Positions 36,479 to 46,874 are shown, counted from the stretch's first letter. The stretch is DNA of 64,000 nt from Paraburkholderia sp. Tr-20389 (GCF_017104565.1 NZ_JAAGPD010000009.1:203640-267639); one strand, 5' to 3'. Numbers and translations: made by a program. Notes: generated by a model not told the origin, from the letters alone.

Positions 36479-39400
36479 ATGACGACGGATCCATCCGCGA
36501 ATTCATCCGGGAACACGCCTGACGGTACGCCGCCGGACGGCGCGCCGCCGCGCGGTCCGGACGGTCCGGACACGCCGCCGCCCGCCCGCAAGCCGCGGCG
36601 CCGGCTGTGGAAGGTGATCGCGTGGGCGATCTTCGCGCCGCTGATGATCGTCGCGCTCATCGGCGGCTTGCTGTACGGCGTCGTGGTGACCGAGCGCGGC
36701 ACCGCGTACGCGTGGCAGACGGCCGTGAAGCTGCTGCACGGCCAGCTCGAAGGCAAGCTCGACGGCGGCTCGATTGCAACGGGGCTGCACATGCGCGATG
36801 TGCGCTGGCGCAGCCTCGACGGCAGCGGCACGGACATCCGTGTCGACCGGATCGACGCGCGATGGGCGCTCGACGACAAGCCGTGGCGCTTCGTCGTCGA
36901 TTACCTGCACGTGGGCACGGTCGACGCGCGCATCGCGCCGTCCACGTCGAAGTCCGAGCCGATGAGCCTGCCGAAGGATTTGCGGCTGCCGCTGCAACTG
37001 GCTGTGCGCGATCTGAGCGTCGAGAAGCTGGTGTTGCACGAAGGCGCGTCGACGAATGAATATTCCCGCCTGCTGTTCCACGGACGCAGCGACGGCCGTC
37101 ATCACGAGGCTTCCGTCGATCGCCTCGATACGCCGTTCGGCGCGGTGACGGCCGCGGCGAAGCTCGACGGCATGCGGCCGTTTCCGCTGACGGGCGACGC
37201 AGGCTACTCCGGCAAGGTCAACAACGAAGCCGTGCAGGTGAGTGCGCACCTGTCGGGCTCGCTCGAAACGCTGATCGCCGAACTCGACGCGACGGGGATG
37301 AAGCTGACGGGCCACGCGCGCGTCGAGGCGACGCCGTTTGCGGACGTGCCGCTGCAGCGGGCAACGCTGACCTTCGATCACGTCAACCCGCAGGCCTTCG
37401 CGCCGGGCGCACCGCTGGCGGATCTCGCCGTGCGCGCGGAACTGCACCCGGTGCAGCGCGATGCGTCAGGGCAGGGCATGACGGGTGCGCCCGACGCGGC
37501 GAGCATCGCCAGCGCCGTGATTGCCGCCAGTGCAGCGTCAGGGGCCAGCGCCGGGAGCCAGGCGAAATCCGCGCGTTCGGCCAGTTCTGCCGGCGCGACG
37601 AAAGCGGGCCGCGCGGCCAGCGGCCCGGTCCTCGCGAGCGCGGCCAGTCTGGCCAGCGCGCCCCTCGCTACGCCGACAGCCGACGCGGGTGCCGACCACC
37701 GCCCGCCGGGCTTTGCGGTGCAAGGTGAGGTGTCCATCGTGAACGCGAAGCCGGGCTCGATCGACGAACATCTGCTGCCGCTGATCGACGCGCGCGCCGA
37801 CGTTCAGCTCGATGCAAAGGCGCAGCGCATTTCGAATCTCAACGTGCGTCTCGTCAAGGACGCGACGATCACGGGCGGCGGCGCGCTGATGGGCAAGCGC
37901 GGCCAGTTCGACCTGCAGGTCGCGAAGCTGGATCTGAACGCGCTGCAGTCGAGCGTGCGGCCGACCCAGTTCGGCGGTCCCGTGTCGATTCGCCTGAACG
38001 ACGACGTACAAAGCGTGACGCTCGATCTGAACGATCCGAAGGCGGCGCTGCGTGCGCAGGGCAAGATCACGCTCGATCGCGCGCGCACGAGCTTCAACGA
38101 CGTGCGCGTGAGCGCCGGTAAGGGACGCATCGACCTCAACGGTGCGATCAAGCGCGATGCCAGTTCGACGTACAACCTCAAGGCGACGCTGACGGATTTC
38201 GATCCCTTGTTGCTGACGACGCAAACGCCTTCGCGCTCGGCGGCGCCTGCCCACGCGGGTGCTGCAGGCGGAAAAGGCAAGCGTGCTACCAACGCAAGCG
38301 AACCGAAACCAGCGCCGAAACCCCCCGCGAAAACGTCAACGAAAGCGCCTGCGTCACGCAAGATCGAAGCACGCGTGAACGGCACGCTGACGGCGGCGGG
38401 CGTGCTTGCACCAACCTTCACGACCAAAGCCGAATTCCGTCTCGGCGAAAGCGTCTACGACGGCCTGCCGATGACGGGCAGCGGCACCATCCAGCTGGCC
38501 GGCTCGCGCATCCTGCCGAGCCGCGCGAACCTGTCGGTGGCGGGCAATCAGGTCGATCTGCAGGGCAGCTTCGGCGCACGCGGCGATCGCCTGCGTTTTC
38601 ACGTCGACGCGCCGGAACTGGAGCGGCTCGGCTTCGGCCTTGCCGGTCTGGTGGCGGCGCAGGGCGATGTGACGGGCACCTTCGAGCATCCGAACGTCGC
38701 GCTCGACTACAAGGCGGAGAATGTCGTCTTCGGCGCGAACACGATCGGTCACGCCGAAGGTCACGCCGAACTGCGCGACGGCGCCAACGGCGCGATGGTC
38801 TTCACGACGGACGCGCGCAACGTCAGCACGGCGGGCGTCGAGCTGAACACGCTCACTGCGCGCCTGAACGGCACGCGCGCGAAGCACACACTCGATGCCG
38901 CCGCGACGGGCACGCTGCAGGGCCGCCCGCTCGATCTGGCCGTCGCCGCGAACGGCAAGCTCACCGACGCGCGCGACGGCACCCACTGGGACGGCACGGT
39001 GACGCGCCTGTCGAACAAGGGCACGCCCGCGCTGAACATGGAGGCGCCGCTCACCGTCAGCGCGGGCGGCGGCCGCTTGACGCTCGGCCCGACGAGGCTC
39101 GCGCTCGAAGGCGCGGTGCTCGACCTGAAGTCGTTCGCGCTCGATCGCGGGCGCATCCGCTCGGCGGGCACGCTGACTGGGGTGTCGGTGGCGCGCATGC
39201 TCGAATTGCGTCAGGAATTCACGGGCGTGCCGTCGACGCTCAAGACCGACCTCATCTTCGACGGCAACTGGGATTTCGCGCTCGGCGAGACGGCGACGGG
39301 CCATATCGAGCTGAAGCGGCGCGGCGGCGACATCACGATCGAAGTGGGGCGCGGCTTTGCGCCGCTCGGCATCACCGACGTCGCCGCACGCACGGACTTC

Positions 39401-40834
39401 AGCGGCGGCAATCAGCTGAACGTGACCGCGCATGCGCAGGCGAGCCGGATCGGTGTGATCGATGTGTCGGCGCACACGACGCTCGTGCCGCGCGACGGCG
39501 TGCTGACCGTCAACGACGAAGGTCCGCTGACGGGCACGATCAACGCGAACGTGCCGTCGCTGAAGACGACGGGCGGCCTGTTCGGGCCGAGCTACCTGCT
39601 CGACGGCCATCTGGCGCTGAAGCTCGCGCTCGGCGGTACGGTCGCGAAGCCGAACCTGTCGGGATCGCTGGTCGGCGACGATATTTCCGCGACGCTCGTC
39701 GATCTCGGCGTGCAGCTGAAGGACGGCATCGTGCGGATTGCGTTGTCCGAGAATCTCGTCGATTTCCAGCAGGTCGAGTTTCACGGCGCGACGGGCACGC
39801 TGCGCGCGACGGGCCGCGTGCGCCTCGACAACGCCGAGCCCGATCTGACGGCGAGCATCGTCGCCGACAAGCTCGAACTGTTCGCGTCGCCGGACCGGCA
39901 ACTGACGATGTCGGGCAGCGCGAGCATCGCGAACGCGGGCACGCAGGGTGGCCTCGCGATCAACGGCAAGTTCGTCATCGATCACGCGCTCTTCGACATG
40001 CCCGACAAGTCCGAGCCGCGTCTGGGCGACGATGTCGTGGTCGTGCGTCCGGATGGATCGGTGGCGGGCGGCAAGCCGCAGGAAGTCGGCAACTCGAACA
40101 AGCCGGTCGGCCGGTTCGCGCCGCGCGCCAATATCGATATCGATCTTGGACAGAAATTCCGTTTCCGCGGACAGGGCGCGGATGTCGGCCTGCGCGGCAC
40201 GATCACCGCGCTGAGCGCGCCCAACATGCCGCTGCGCGCCGTGGGCAACGTGCGCGTGACGGAAGGCTCGACCTATACGGCTTTTGGCCGCAAGCTCGGC
40301 ATCGAAAATGGCTTCTTCACCTTCAACGGGCCGGTCGCGAATCCCGGCATCAATATTCTCGCGATGCGGCGCAACCAGCAGGTCGAAGCGGGCGTGCAGG
40401 TGACGGGCACGATCCAGTCGCCCGTCGCGAAGCTGGTGTCGGAACCGAGCGTGCCGGACAACGAAAAGTTGTCCTGGCTGCTGTTCGGCCACGGCACCGA
40501 CCAGGGCAACAACGTCGGTCAGCAAAGCACGATGACGACGGCGCTGGCGCTGCTTGGCAGCGCCAGCGGCAAGCGCATCGCGCAAGAGTTCGGACTCGAC
40601 GAATTCTCGATCGGGCGCAGCGAAGTGGGTCTGACCGACCCACAGGTCGTGATGGTGTCGAAGGCGATCAGCGAGTGGCTCGTGATCGGCTACGAACAGG
40701 GATTGCAGTCGGCCAGCAACGCGATCAAGGCGACGGTGAACCTGACGCGCTACTGGTCGGTGGCCGTGTACGGCGGCACCTTCCAGGGGATGGATCTGCA
40801 ATACACGCGGCGCTTCGACCGGTTGCGGTGGTGA
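36479..40834 (+). CDS. tamB: TamB, inner-membrane component of the TAM complex
   Basis: A 1451-residue AsmA/bridge-type protein. A Pro/Gly-rich cytoplasmic start precedes one transmembrane helix (about residues 45-70). A very long periplasmic beta-groove follows, and the C-terminal DUF490 domain ends in LQYTRRFDRLRW. A low-complexity Ala/Ser-rich insertion lies near 340-410 and a second Ala/Pro/Lys-rich one near 580-625. It pairs with TamA immediately upstream. The ATG at 36479 is preferred to a TTG two codons earlier. Confidence 0.92.
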   Translation: MTTDPSANSSGNTPDGTPPDGAPPRGPDGPDTPPPARKPRRRLWKVIAWAIFAPLMIVALIGGLLYGVVVTERGTAYAWQTAVKLLHGQLEGKLDGGSIATGLHMRDVRWRSLDGSGTDIRVDRIDARWALDDKPWRFVVDYLHVGTVDARIAPSTSKSEPMSLPKDLRLPLQLAVRDLSVEKLVLHEGASTNEYSRLLFHGRSDGRHHEASVDRLDTPFGAVTAAAKLDGMRPFPLTGDAGYSGKVNNEAVQVSAHLSGSLETLIAELDATGMKLTGHARVEATPFADVPLQRATLTFDHVNPQAFAPGAPLADLAVRAELHPVQRDASGQGMTGAPDAASIASAVIAASAASGASAGSQAKSARSASSAGATKAGRAASGPVLASAASLASAPLATPTADAGADHRPPGFAVQGEVSIVNAKPGSIDEHLLPLIDARADVQLDAKAQRISNLNVRLVKDATITGGGALMGKRGQFDLQVAKLDLNALQSSVRPTQFGGPVSIRLNDDVQSVTLDLNDPKAALRAQGKITLDRARTSFNDVRVSAGKGRIDLNGAIKRDASSTYNLKATLTDFDPLLLTTQTPSRSAAPAHAGAAGGKGKRATNASEPKPAPKPPAKTSTKAPASRKIEARVNGTLTAAGVLAPTFTTKAEFRLGESVYDGLPMTGSGTIQLAGSRILPSRANLSVAGNQVDLQGSFGARGDRLRFHVDAPELERLGFGLAGLVAAQGDVTGTFEHPNVALDYKAENVVFGANTIGHAEGHAELRDGANGAMVFTTDARNVSTAGVELNTLTARLNGTRAKHTLDAAATGTLQGRPLDLAVAANGKLTDARDGTHWDGTVTRLSNKGTPALNMEAPLTVSAGGGRLTLGPTRLALEGAVLDLKSFALDRGRIRSAGTLTGVSVARMLELRQEFTGVPSTLKTDLIFDGNWDFALGETATGHIELKRRGGDITIEVGRGFAPLGITDVAARTDFSGGNQLNVTAHAQASRIGVIDVSAHTTLVPRDGVLTVNDEGPLTGTINANVPSLKTTGGLFGPSYLLDGHLALKLALGGTVAKPNLSGSLVGDDISATLVDLGVQLKDGIVRIALSENLVDFQQVEFHGATGTLRATGRVRLDNAEPDLTASIVADKLELFASPDRQLTMSGSASIANAGTQGGLAINGKFVIDHALFDMPDKSEPRLGDDVVVVRPDGSVAGGKPQEVGNSNKPVGRFAPRANIDIDLGQKFRFRGQGADVGLRGTITALSAPNMPLRAVGNVRVTEGSTYTAFGRKLGIENGFFTFNGPVANPGINILAMRRNQQVEAGVQVTGTIQSPVAKLVSEPSVPDNEKLSWLLFGHGTDQGNNVGQQSTMTTALALLGSASGKRIAQEFGLDEFSIGRSEVGLTDPQVVMVSKAISEWLVIGYEQGLQSASNAIKATVNLTRYWSVAVYGGTFQGMDLQYTRRFDRLRW

Positions 40835-40849
40835 CTTTCAAAACGACGT

Positions 40850-40884
40850 AAAAAAACCGGCGGGCGTCTCGCGCCTCGCCGGTT
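40850..40884 (-). terminator. Intrinsic terminator of the GT41 glycosyltransferase gene
   Basis: An 8-bp stem AACCGGCG/CGCCGGTT (40855-40862 with 40877-40884) is followed on the minus strand by a T run. It sits in the 73-base convergent gap with tamB. Confidence 0.7.
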
Positions 40885-40907
40885 CGTCTGCTGACTGCAG
40901 AAACGCG

Positions 40908-42842
40908 TTACTTCGATTTCGCCCGCGATTTGCTGCTCTTCCTCGTATCGGACCGCGGCTTCGCGTGGTCTTGCGCCTGCGCGTTGACCAGCGCGAGCAC
41001 ATGCCGGCCGAACGCTTCAGGCCGGCCTTCGAAAATCCGCTCGACGGCCTTCTTCTCGATCATCTGACGGCGCAAGGCTTCACGCTCATCGTGTTGGGTG
41101 GCGAGGCGCACGGCTGCGCGCACGTACTCGTCGATCGAATGCGCCGTCAGCCACGCGGGCATGCCGGCGCGTTCGAACAGACCGCTGTCGATGTGCTCGA
41201 ACACCTCGGGGCCGCACAGATTCACACCGGGCAAGCCGAGCGTGAATGCGTCGACGATTCCGTTCGTATTGCCGAACGGGAATGGGCTCACGAACATGTC
41301 CATGACGTTGATGACCTTCAGATACGTGCTGTAGCTCAATCCGCCGTACACCAGCACGTTGCTGCGCGGTAGCGCGGACTCCACCAGCTTGCGCACATAG
41401 GCGATGTCGAGGCCTTCGGACCACGACGTCATGAAGTGGAAGCACACGCGAACCCCGGCCGTTTCGATGATCTGCCGGCACGCGTCGAGGAAGCGCGGAT
41501 TGAGCTTCATCGCGCTCGCGGTCACGGCGATGTTCAGATATGCGCCGCGCTCGGGAACGCTCGGGGTGATGTCGGTCAGCAGCTTGGACGGCACATACGG
41601 CTGGCCGTCCTTCGGCAGACGCATCAGCTTCTCGCTGAAGCACGCCGGGTCGCCGACGAAATCTTCCTCGACGCTCACATAGTCGATGCACTCGGCGTGC
41701 ATCGTCGCGGGATGGCCGAGCGCGGCGATCTGTAGCGGCGCAACGCGCACGTTCGTCATGAAGATGGTGTGCGGGAACATGCCGACGCTCGGCATGTAGA
41801 GCACGGCGGGCGGGTTCTCCCGCGCGAAGTTCTGGATCTGGCGAACGATCTCGCCGACATACTCAGGATGCTCGAACGGAATAAAGCGGTCGAACACCTC
41901 GCGTCCCGCGGCGTCCACATGTTGCGCTTCACCGAACGCGACGACTTCGAAGCGCTCGCGTGCCGCGAGCATCGTGCGCGAATGCGTGCGGTAGATCGAA
42001 TGGCCGCCGTTGAACCATTCGAGCACGACGATCATCAGCGGCTTGCGGGCAGCGCCGTTTTCACGCTTTCCGGCGTTGTCAGGCAGGACGGCGCGTCCGG
42101 CTTCGGCTTCGTGCGCGAGCAGGCCGAGTTCGCCCAGCTTTCTGCGTACGAGCTGGCTGATGCCGCGCTTCATCGCGTGCCGGTTCGGCAGGTCCGAGTA
42201 GCTGCAATGCATGTAGGCGCCGCAGACGGCCGGGCCCGGCAAGTCGTCGAGATCCTGGATGGATTCGAGCGCATGCGGCAGCCACTCGATCAGACGTTCA
42301 CGCTTCTCATGCGCAGCCGGTGAGATCACCACGGCGGAACTGACGACCGACATGCCGAGGCTCGTTGCCAGTACCGGCTCGCTTTTCGCGAGATCGGCGA
42401 GGTCGATGTCGTATTCGGATTCGACCGTGTACAGCACGATCTGTTTTCTGATCAACGCCTTTGCGGCTTCGGGATCGTCTGGTTGGGGCGAGTGCGCGAG
42501 CAACGCGTGCAGGATGTGATCCATGCTGCCGTACGACGATGCGACGAATAGCATGTTGAGCCAGTGGCGGCTCGAGAAAAGCTGATTGAACTGCAGGTCA
42601 TTCAGTCGGAAGTGCGGATCGGCGAGGAGGGCGGTGATTGCGTCGGCGATGCGCTGCAGCGTCGAGGTGCCTTCTTCGCTTATCGGGCGAGTGGGATCGG
42701 CGAAGGCCAGGTCGACGCCCGGCAGCCGGCTGCGGTTCGAGATGAACGTATTGATCAGCACGACCAGCGCTTCATGCGCTGCTTCGTAGTCGCGCGCGGC
42801 GACGAGGGTTTCGAACTGCTCCAGGGAAAATTCAGTGCTCAT
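40908..42842 (-). CDS. HMW1C/NGT-type cytoplasmic N-glycosyltransferase (GT41)
   Basis: A 644-residue soluble protein that aligns by eye, from end to end, with Haemophilus HMW1C and Actinobacillus NGT. These transfer glucose or galactose to Asn in N-X-S/T sequons of exported adhesins. Shared blocks include AYMHCSYSDLPNRHAMKR (about 209-226), GGHSIYRTHS (279-288), GHPATMH (376-382), MKLNPRF with the nucleotide-binding lysine (Lys446), and FPFGNTNGIVDAFTLG (521-536). An extra Lys/Ser-rich tail (622-644) is not in those relatives. No adhesin gene is beside it. The nearest neighbours are tamA-tamB, convergent. Annotation pipelines may call it a plain 'glycosyltransferase'. Acceptor and sugar are unproven. 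Confidence 0.85.
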   Translation of the reverse strand: MSTEFSLEQFETLVAARDYEAAHEALVVLINTFISNRSRLPGVDLAFADPTRPISEEGTSTLQRIADAITALLADPHFRLNDLQFNQLFSSRHWLNMLFVASSYGSMDHILHALLAHSPQPDDPEAAKALIRKQIVLYTVESEYDIDLADLAKSEPVLATSLGMSVVSSAVVISPAAHEKRERLIEWLPHALESIQDLDDLPGPAVCGAYMHCSYSDLPNRHAMKRGISQLVRRKLGELGLLAHEAEAGRAVLPDNAGKRENGAARKPLMIVVLEWFNGGHSIYRTHSRTMLAARERFEVVAFGEAQHVDAAGREVFDRFIPFEHPEYVGEIVRQIQNFARENPPAVLYMPSVGMFPHTIFMTNVRVAPLQIAALGHPATMHAECIDYVSVEEDFVGDPACFSEKLMRLPKDGQPYVPSKLLTDITPSVPERGAYLNIAVTASAMKLNPRFLDACRQIIETAGVRVCFHFMTSWSEGLDIAYVRKLVESALPRSNVLVYGGLSYSTYLKVINVMDMFVSPFPFGNTNGIVDAFTLGLPGVNLCGPEVFEHIDSGLFERAGMPAWLTAHSIDEYVRAAVRLATQHDEREALRRQMIEKKAVERIFEGRPEAFGRHVLALVNAQAQDHAKPRSDTRKSSKSRAKSK

Positions 42843-43097
42843 GTCGGTAATCGAGTGAAGGCGGCCCGGGTCTGGTCGGGCGCGTCGTGTCAACATGGGG
42901 AAGCGGGCGAGACCTGGCGGCGTGTGGGAGCGCCGTCGATACATCCGCCGTGATGTCCGTGTCGTCAGCGAAGGGGCTCGCTGACGCGCGTGTCACAAAC
43001 AGGTCTCAATTTTCAAAGAATTCGTGCCGAATGAATCTAGGAGCAGTCTTATTTTGAGAGAGGAGCGACTCGCCGGAGCGCGGTTCGAGACGAAAAA
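42843..43097. other. Spacer upstream of the GT41 gene
   Basis: Between the GT41 start codon and the metG terminator I see no gene, repeat or RNA. It must contain the GT41 promoter on the minus strand. Confidence 0.4.
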
Positions 43098-43121
43098 AAA
43101 GCACGTCCGAAGACGTGCTTT
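43093..43121 (-). terminator. Intrinsic terminator of metG
   Basis: A 10-bp stem (43098-43107 with 43112-43121) with a 4-base loop is followed by a T run on the minus strand, 40 bases past the metG stop codon. Confidence 0.8.
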
Positions 43122-43160
43122 CTGGTTGGCGACGAGTGCGCCGGTAGATCGATGCGAGCG

Positions 43161-45341
43161 TTACTTGACGCGCATGCCCGGCTTCGCGCCGCTGTCCGGT
43201 TCGAGCACGTAGATGCCCGGTTCGGCCTTCTCGTCAGCCGCCGATGCCGCGAGCACCATGCCTTCCGACAAGCCGAACTTCATCTTGCGCGGCGCGAGGT
43301 TCGCGACCATGACGGTCAGCTTGCCGACCAGTTGCTCCGGCTGATACGCCGACTTGATGCCGGAGAACACGTTGCGCGTCTTTTCTTCGCCGACGTCGAG
43401 CGTCAGTTGCAGCAGCTTGTCCGAGCCCTCGACCGCTTTGCAATCGACGATCTTCGCAATGCGCAGATCGATCTTCGCGAAGTCGTCGATCGAGATGATG
43501 CCGCTGTCGTCGGGCTTTGCCGCTGCATCGCCGTGGGTGGCGGCCGTCGCTTTCGCGTGCGCCTTGGCTTTGGCCTTGGCGTCGGCCGATTGTGCTTCGG
43601 CGGATGCGGCCGGTTGCAGCGAACCGCGGTTTGCGGCGAGCAATGCTTCGATCTGCTTCGGATCGACGCGCGTCATCAGATGCTTGTACGCGTTGATCGC
43701 GTGCGTCGAGCTGAGCGGCGCATCGGCGTCCGTCCACTTGAGCGGCTCGATGCCGAGGAACGCCTCGGCCGCTTCCGCGACCTTCGGCAGCACCGGCTTG
43801 AGCGCCAGCGACAGCAGACGGAACGCCTCCAGCGACACGCTGCACGTTTCGTGCAGCGCGACTGCGTTGGCGGGATCTTTCGCCTGATCCCACGGCTTGG
43901 CCGTGTCGACGTATGCATTGACGGAATCCGCGAGTTCCATCGTCAGGCGTAGTGCGCGGCCGTAGTCGCGTGCCTCGTAGTGCGCGGCGATCTGCGGAAT
44001 CGCATTGCGCAGCGAGGCGAGCAGCGGATGCTGCATCGCGCTGTCCTGCACGCGGCCGTCGAAGCGCTTGATCAGGAAACCCGCCGCGCGGCTCGCGATG
44101 TTCACGTACTTGCCGACGAGGTCGCTGTTCACACGCGCCTGGAAGTCCTCGAGGTTCAGGTCGATGTCTTCCATCGTGCTGTTCAGCTTGGCCGCGAAGT
44201 AGTAGCGCAGCCATTCGGGGTTCATGCCCGTTTCGATCACGCTGTTGGCCGTGATGAATGTGCCGCGCGACTTGGACATCTTCGCGCCGTCGACGGTCAG
44301 GAAGCCGTGCGCGAACACGTTGGTCGGCGTGCGATGACCCGAGAATTCGAGCATCGCCGGCCAGAACAGCGTGTGGAAGTACAGGATGTCCTTGCCGATG
44401 AAGTGGTACTGCTCGGTCGTTGCGCCTTGCTTCGTCCACGCGTCGAAATCGAGGCCGCGCTTTTCGGCGAGGTTGCGGAAGCTCGCGTAATAGCCGACGG
44501 GCGCATCCAGCCACACGTAGAAGTACTTGCCCGGCGCGCCCGGAATCTCGAAGCCGAAATAGGGCGCGTCGCGCGAGATGTCCCAGTCGGCAAGCTTCGC
44601 TTCGCCTGCGTCGCCGAGCCATTCGCGCATCTTGTTGGTCGCTTCCTGCTGCGCGAGACCGCCCACCCAGCCGCGCAGGAAATTCTCGCAGCGCGGGTCG
44701 GACAGCTTGAAGAAGTAGTGCGTCGACGTCTTCTTGATAGGCGTCGCGCCCGACACGACGGAGTACGGGTTGATCAGTTCAGTCGGCTGATAGGTCGAGC
44801 CGCACACTTCGCAGTTGTCGCCGTACTGGTCCTTCGCGTGGCACTTCGGACATTCGCCCTTGATGAAGCGGTCCGGCAGGAACATCTCCCTGACGGGGTC
44901 GTACGCCTGCTCGATGTCGCGTGCCTCGATCAGGCCGGCTGCCTGCAACGACGTGTAGATCGACTCGGAGAGCACGCGGTTCTCTTCGGAGTCGGTCGAG
45001 TAGTAGTTGTCGAACGAAATGCCGAAGTTGTCGAAGTCGCGCTTGTGTTCCTGCCACACGCGGTCGATCAGCTGCTTGGGCGTGATGCCTTCCTGCTCCG
45101 CCTTCAGCATGATCGGGGTGCCGTGCGTGTCGTCGGCGCCGACGTAGTAGACCTCGTGCCCGTGCATTCGCAGCGCGCGGACCCAGATGTCCGTCTGGAT
45201 ATATTCGACCAGATGGCCGATATGGATTTGCCCGTTCGCGTACGGCAGGGCAGACGTGACGAGGATCTGGCGGCGGGCCTTCGGCGCGCCGGCGGCGGTG
45301 AGGTCCGCGGATTGAACCGCGGTGGCGTCGGTTGCTGACAT
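43161..45341 (-). CDS. metG: Methionyl-tRNA synthetase
   Basis: A 726-residue class I synthetase. The HIGH motif is within [11 protein letters not shown], the zinc site is [17 protein letters not shown], and KMSKS is present in KMSKSRGT. An Ala/Lys-rich linker (near 595-615) connects to a C-terminal EMAPII-like tRNA-binding domain ([18 protein letters not shown] onward), giving a dimeric long form. The ATG at 45341 is chosen over a longer frame. It is divergent from the ompA-like/apbC side, as in other Burkholderiaceae. Confidence 0.95.
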   Translation of the reverse strand: MSATDATAVQSADLTAAGAPKARRQILVTSALPYANGQIHIGHLVEYIQTDIWVRALRMHGHEVYYVGADDTHGTPIMLKAEQEGITPKQLIDRVWQEHKRDFDNFGISFDNYYSTDSEENRVLSESIYTSLQAAGLIEARDIEQAYDPVREMFLPDRFIKGECPKCHAKDQYGDNCEVCGSTYQPTELINPYSVVSGATPIKKTSTHYFFKLSDPRCENFLRGWVGGLAQQEATNKMREWLGDAGEAKLADWDISRDAPYFGFEIPGAPGKYFYVWLDAPVGYYASFRNLAEKRGLDFDAWTKQGATTEQYHFIGKDILYFHTLFWPAMLEFSGHRTPTNVFAHGFLTVDGAKMSKSRGTFITANSVIETGMNPEWLRYYFAAKLNSTMEDIDLNLEDFQARVNSDLVGKYVNIASRAAGFLIKRFDGRVQDSAMQHPLLASLRNAIPQIAAHYEARDYGRALRLTMELADSVNAYVDTAKPWDQAKDPANAVALHETCSVSLEAFRLLSLALKPVLPKVAEAAEAFLGIEPLKWTDADAPLSSTHAINAYKHLMTRVDPKQIEALLAANRGSLQPAASAEAQSADAKAKAKAHAKATAATHGDAAAKPDDSGIISIDDFAKIDLRIAKIVDCKAVEGSDKLLQLTLDVGEEKTRNVFSGIKSAYQPEQLVGKLTVMVANLAPRKMKFGLSEGMVLAASAADEKAEPGIYVLEPDSGAKPGMRVK

Positions 45342-45687
45342 GTGGGTTCTGTGGACTGGCGCAAGGTACGGGCGGCTGTCCGTCACGACGTTCGACGTCG
45401 GTGGACGGCGCTGTGCCCAGGACCGCACGGGCGGGGATGTCCGCTCATGCAGCTCGGGTTGTCGAACGCGGCGGCGCTGACTTTCGTCGCGGGAAACCGG
45501 CCCGAACCGCTGATTTTACCAGCGTGATTCATCGAAGGCAGCGCGTATGCGTTGTGCAAGCACCCGTGTGCGTGTCACGCCGCATTCATATTGGCCACGC
45601 GGTGAAAGAGGAAGAGGGATGTGTTGCTGGAGGAATGCACGCTGAAGCGGTCGAAACGCGGTCACGCAGCAGGCAAAAACAGCAGGC
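45342..45687. other. metG upstream spacer
   Basis: A 346-base region before metG. It ends at the strong minus-strand terminator at 45688-45714. I see no gene; the metG promoter must be here. Confidence 0.4.
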
Positions 45688-45714
45688 AAAAAAAACCGGG
45701 GCTATGGGCCCCGG
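45688..45714 (-). terminator. Strong intrinsic terminator downstream of the OmpA-like gene
   Basis: A perfect 7-bp GC stem CCGGGGC/GCCCCGG (45696-45702 with 45708-45714) is followed by eight Ts on the minus strand. It lies 240 bases beyond the OmpA-like stop codon. Confidence 0.85.
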
Positions 45715-45955
45715 AGCAACAACGACAAGAGGAGAATGGTGACGCGGCGGCATCGCCGCACACGTACCGTAAAGACAGACCATGGATTTTCACAAGAGTT
45801 CGAAAATTTTTTCGATTGCTTGTGAGACTTGCCGCACGGTGGATCGCGAGGCAGTCGGGGGCTTCCGGCTGAGCCGCCGTCTCGCGATCATGTCTGTCGA
45901 ACGGTCTTCGCAGGCTTGCCGCGAAGACCCGTCCATCTCCCAAACGTTACTGCGG
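45715..45955 (-). ncRNA. Candidate structured 3' UTR or small RNA after the OmpA-like gene
   Basis: The minus strand between the OmpA-like stop and the terminator can fold into successive hairpins: a 9-bp stem at 45903-45911/45921-45929, a 9-bp stem at 45842-45850/45881-45889, an interrupted long stem at 45790-45825 (TCACAAG/CTTGTGA plus TCGAAAA/TTTTCGA), and a 6-bp stem at 45744-45749/45754-45759. No convincing coding frame is seen. It could be a long 3' UTR, a processed small RNA or an independent transcript. Confidence 0.4.
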
Positions 45956-46606
45956 TTACTGCGCGTGCTGTGCCGTTGCGCGCAGGTAGATCTCCACGCG
46001 ACGGTTCTGCGCACGGCCTGCTTCCGTGTTGTTGTCGGCGATCGGCTGGTTCGCGCCCATGCCCGTAGCGGACAGGCGCTGAGCCGCGACGCCGTCCGTC
46101 GCGAGCTGCTGCGCCACGCTCTGCGCGCGGTTGACCGACAGCGTCTGGTTGTAAGCGGGCTGACCCGTGCTATCCGTGTGGCCCACGACTTGCGCCACCA
46201 CTTCCGGGTTCTGGTTCAGCGTTTGCGCAACTTGCGACAGAACCGGCGCGAACGACGGCTTGATTGCGTAGCTGTTGGTGTCGAACGTGACCGAACTCGG
46301 GATGTTCAGCTTGAGCGAGCCGTCCGGCTGCTCGGTGATCTGCGTGCCCGTACCCTTCGTCGCGCCGCCCAGCTTGTTCTTGATGTTCTGCCAGTTGTAG
46401 CCGGTCACGCCGCCGACTGCCGCGCCGACGCCTGCGCCGATCGCAGCGCCCTTGCCGCCGCCGAAGATCGCGCCCAGCGCAGCGCCCGTGCCGGCGCCGA
46501 CGCCCGTGCCGACGGCCGTGTTCGTGCCTTGTTCAGTCGCGCAGCCGCCGAGCAGCGCGCCGACGACAGCCAGTACCGACAGGCGGGTCATGATTTTTGC
46601 ATTCAT
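45956..46606 (-). CDS. OmpA-family lipoprotein with glycine-zipper region
   Basis: A 216-residue lipoprotein: the lipobox is LLGGC (Cys22), then a Gly-rich glycine-zipper stretch (about 30-75), then a C-terminal OmpA domain. The domain shows GHTDSTGQ, NQTLSVNRAQSV and GRAQNRRVEI, so peptidoglycan binding is expected. The layout resembles E. coli YiaD. It is divergent from apbC. Its product needs Lgt for lipidation. Confidence 0.9.
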   Translation of the reverse strand: MNAKIMTRLSVLAVVGALLGGCATEQGTNTAVGTGVGAGTGAALGAIFGGGKGAAIGAGVGAAVGGVTGYNWQNIKNKLGGATKGTGTQITEQPDGSLKLNIPSSVTFDTNSYAIKPSFAPVLSQVAQTLNQNPEVVAQVVGHTDSTGQPAYNQTLSVNRAQSVAQQLATDGVAAQRLSATGMGANQPIADNNTEAGRAQNRRVEIYLRATAQHAQ

Positions 46607-46874
46607 CGTAATGGGTCCTCTCTTGAATAAACGGTCGATGCATGGGCTCGCGAAGCGCGCCGACAGCCGGAAAGGGTCTTCCGGCAGGCCCGGGCGTCAG
46701 CCACTACAATGACGACTAGGCAGGCGGCGATTCGGCCCTATTGCAAAACTTGCGCGGCAAGCGTGCCAATGAGACAGGTTTTAGGCAATGCCGGCTAACA
46801 ATTTCTTTCAATATTTCAGGCGCGTGGCGGAGACTTCGATCGCGCACCGCGCCCAGCGTTCCCACGGAGACTCA

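Noticed and set aside
38354-40801. Open frame of about 815 codons opposite tamB
   Set aside because: Composition artefact of the third-position GC bias of tamB; no recognisable motif.
45621-45872. Small frames across the region after the OmpA-like gene
   Set aside because: They cross the strong terminator and the hairpin chain and lack ribosome sites or recognisable composition.
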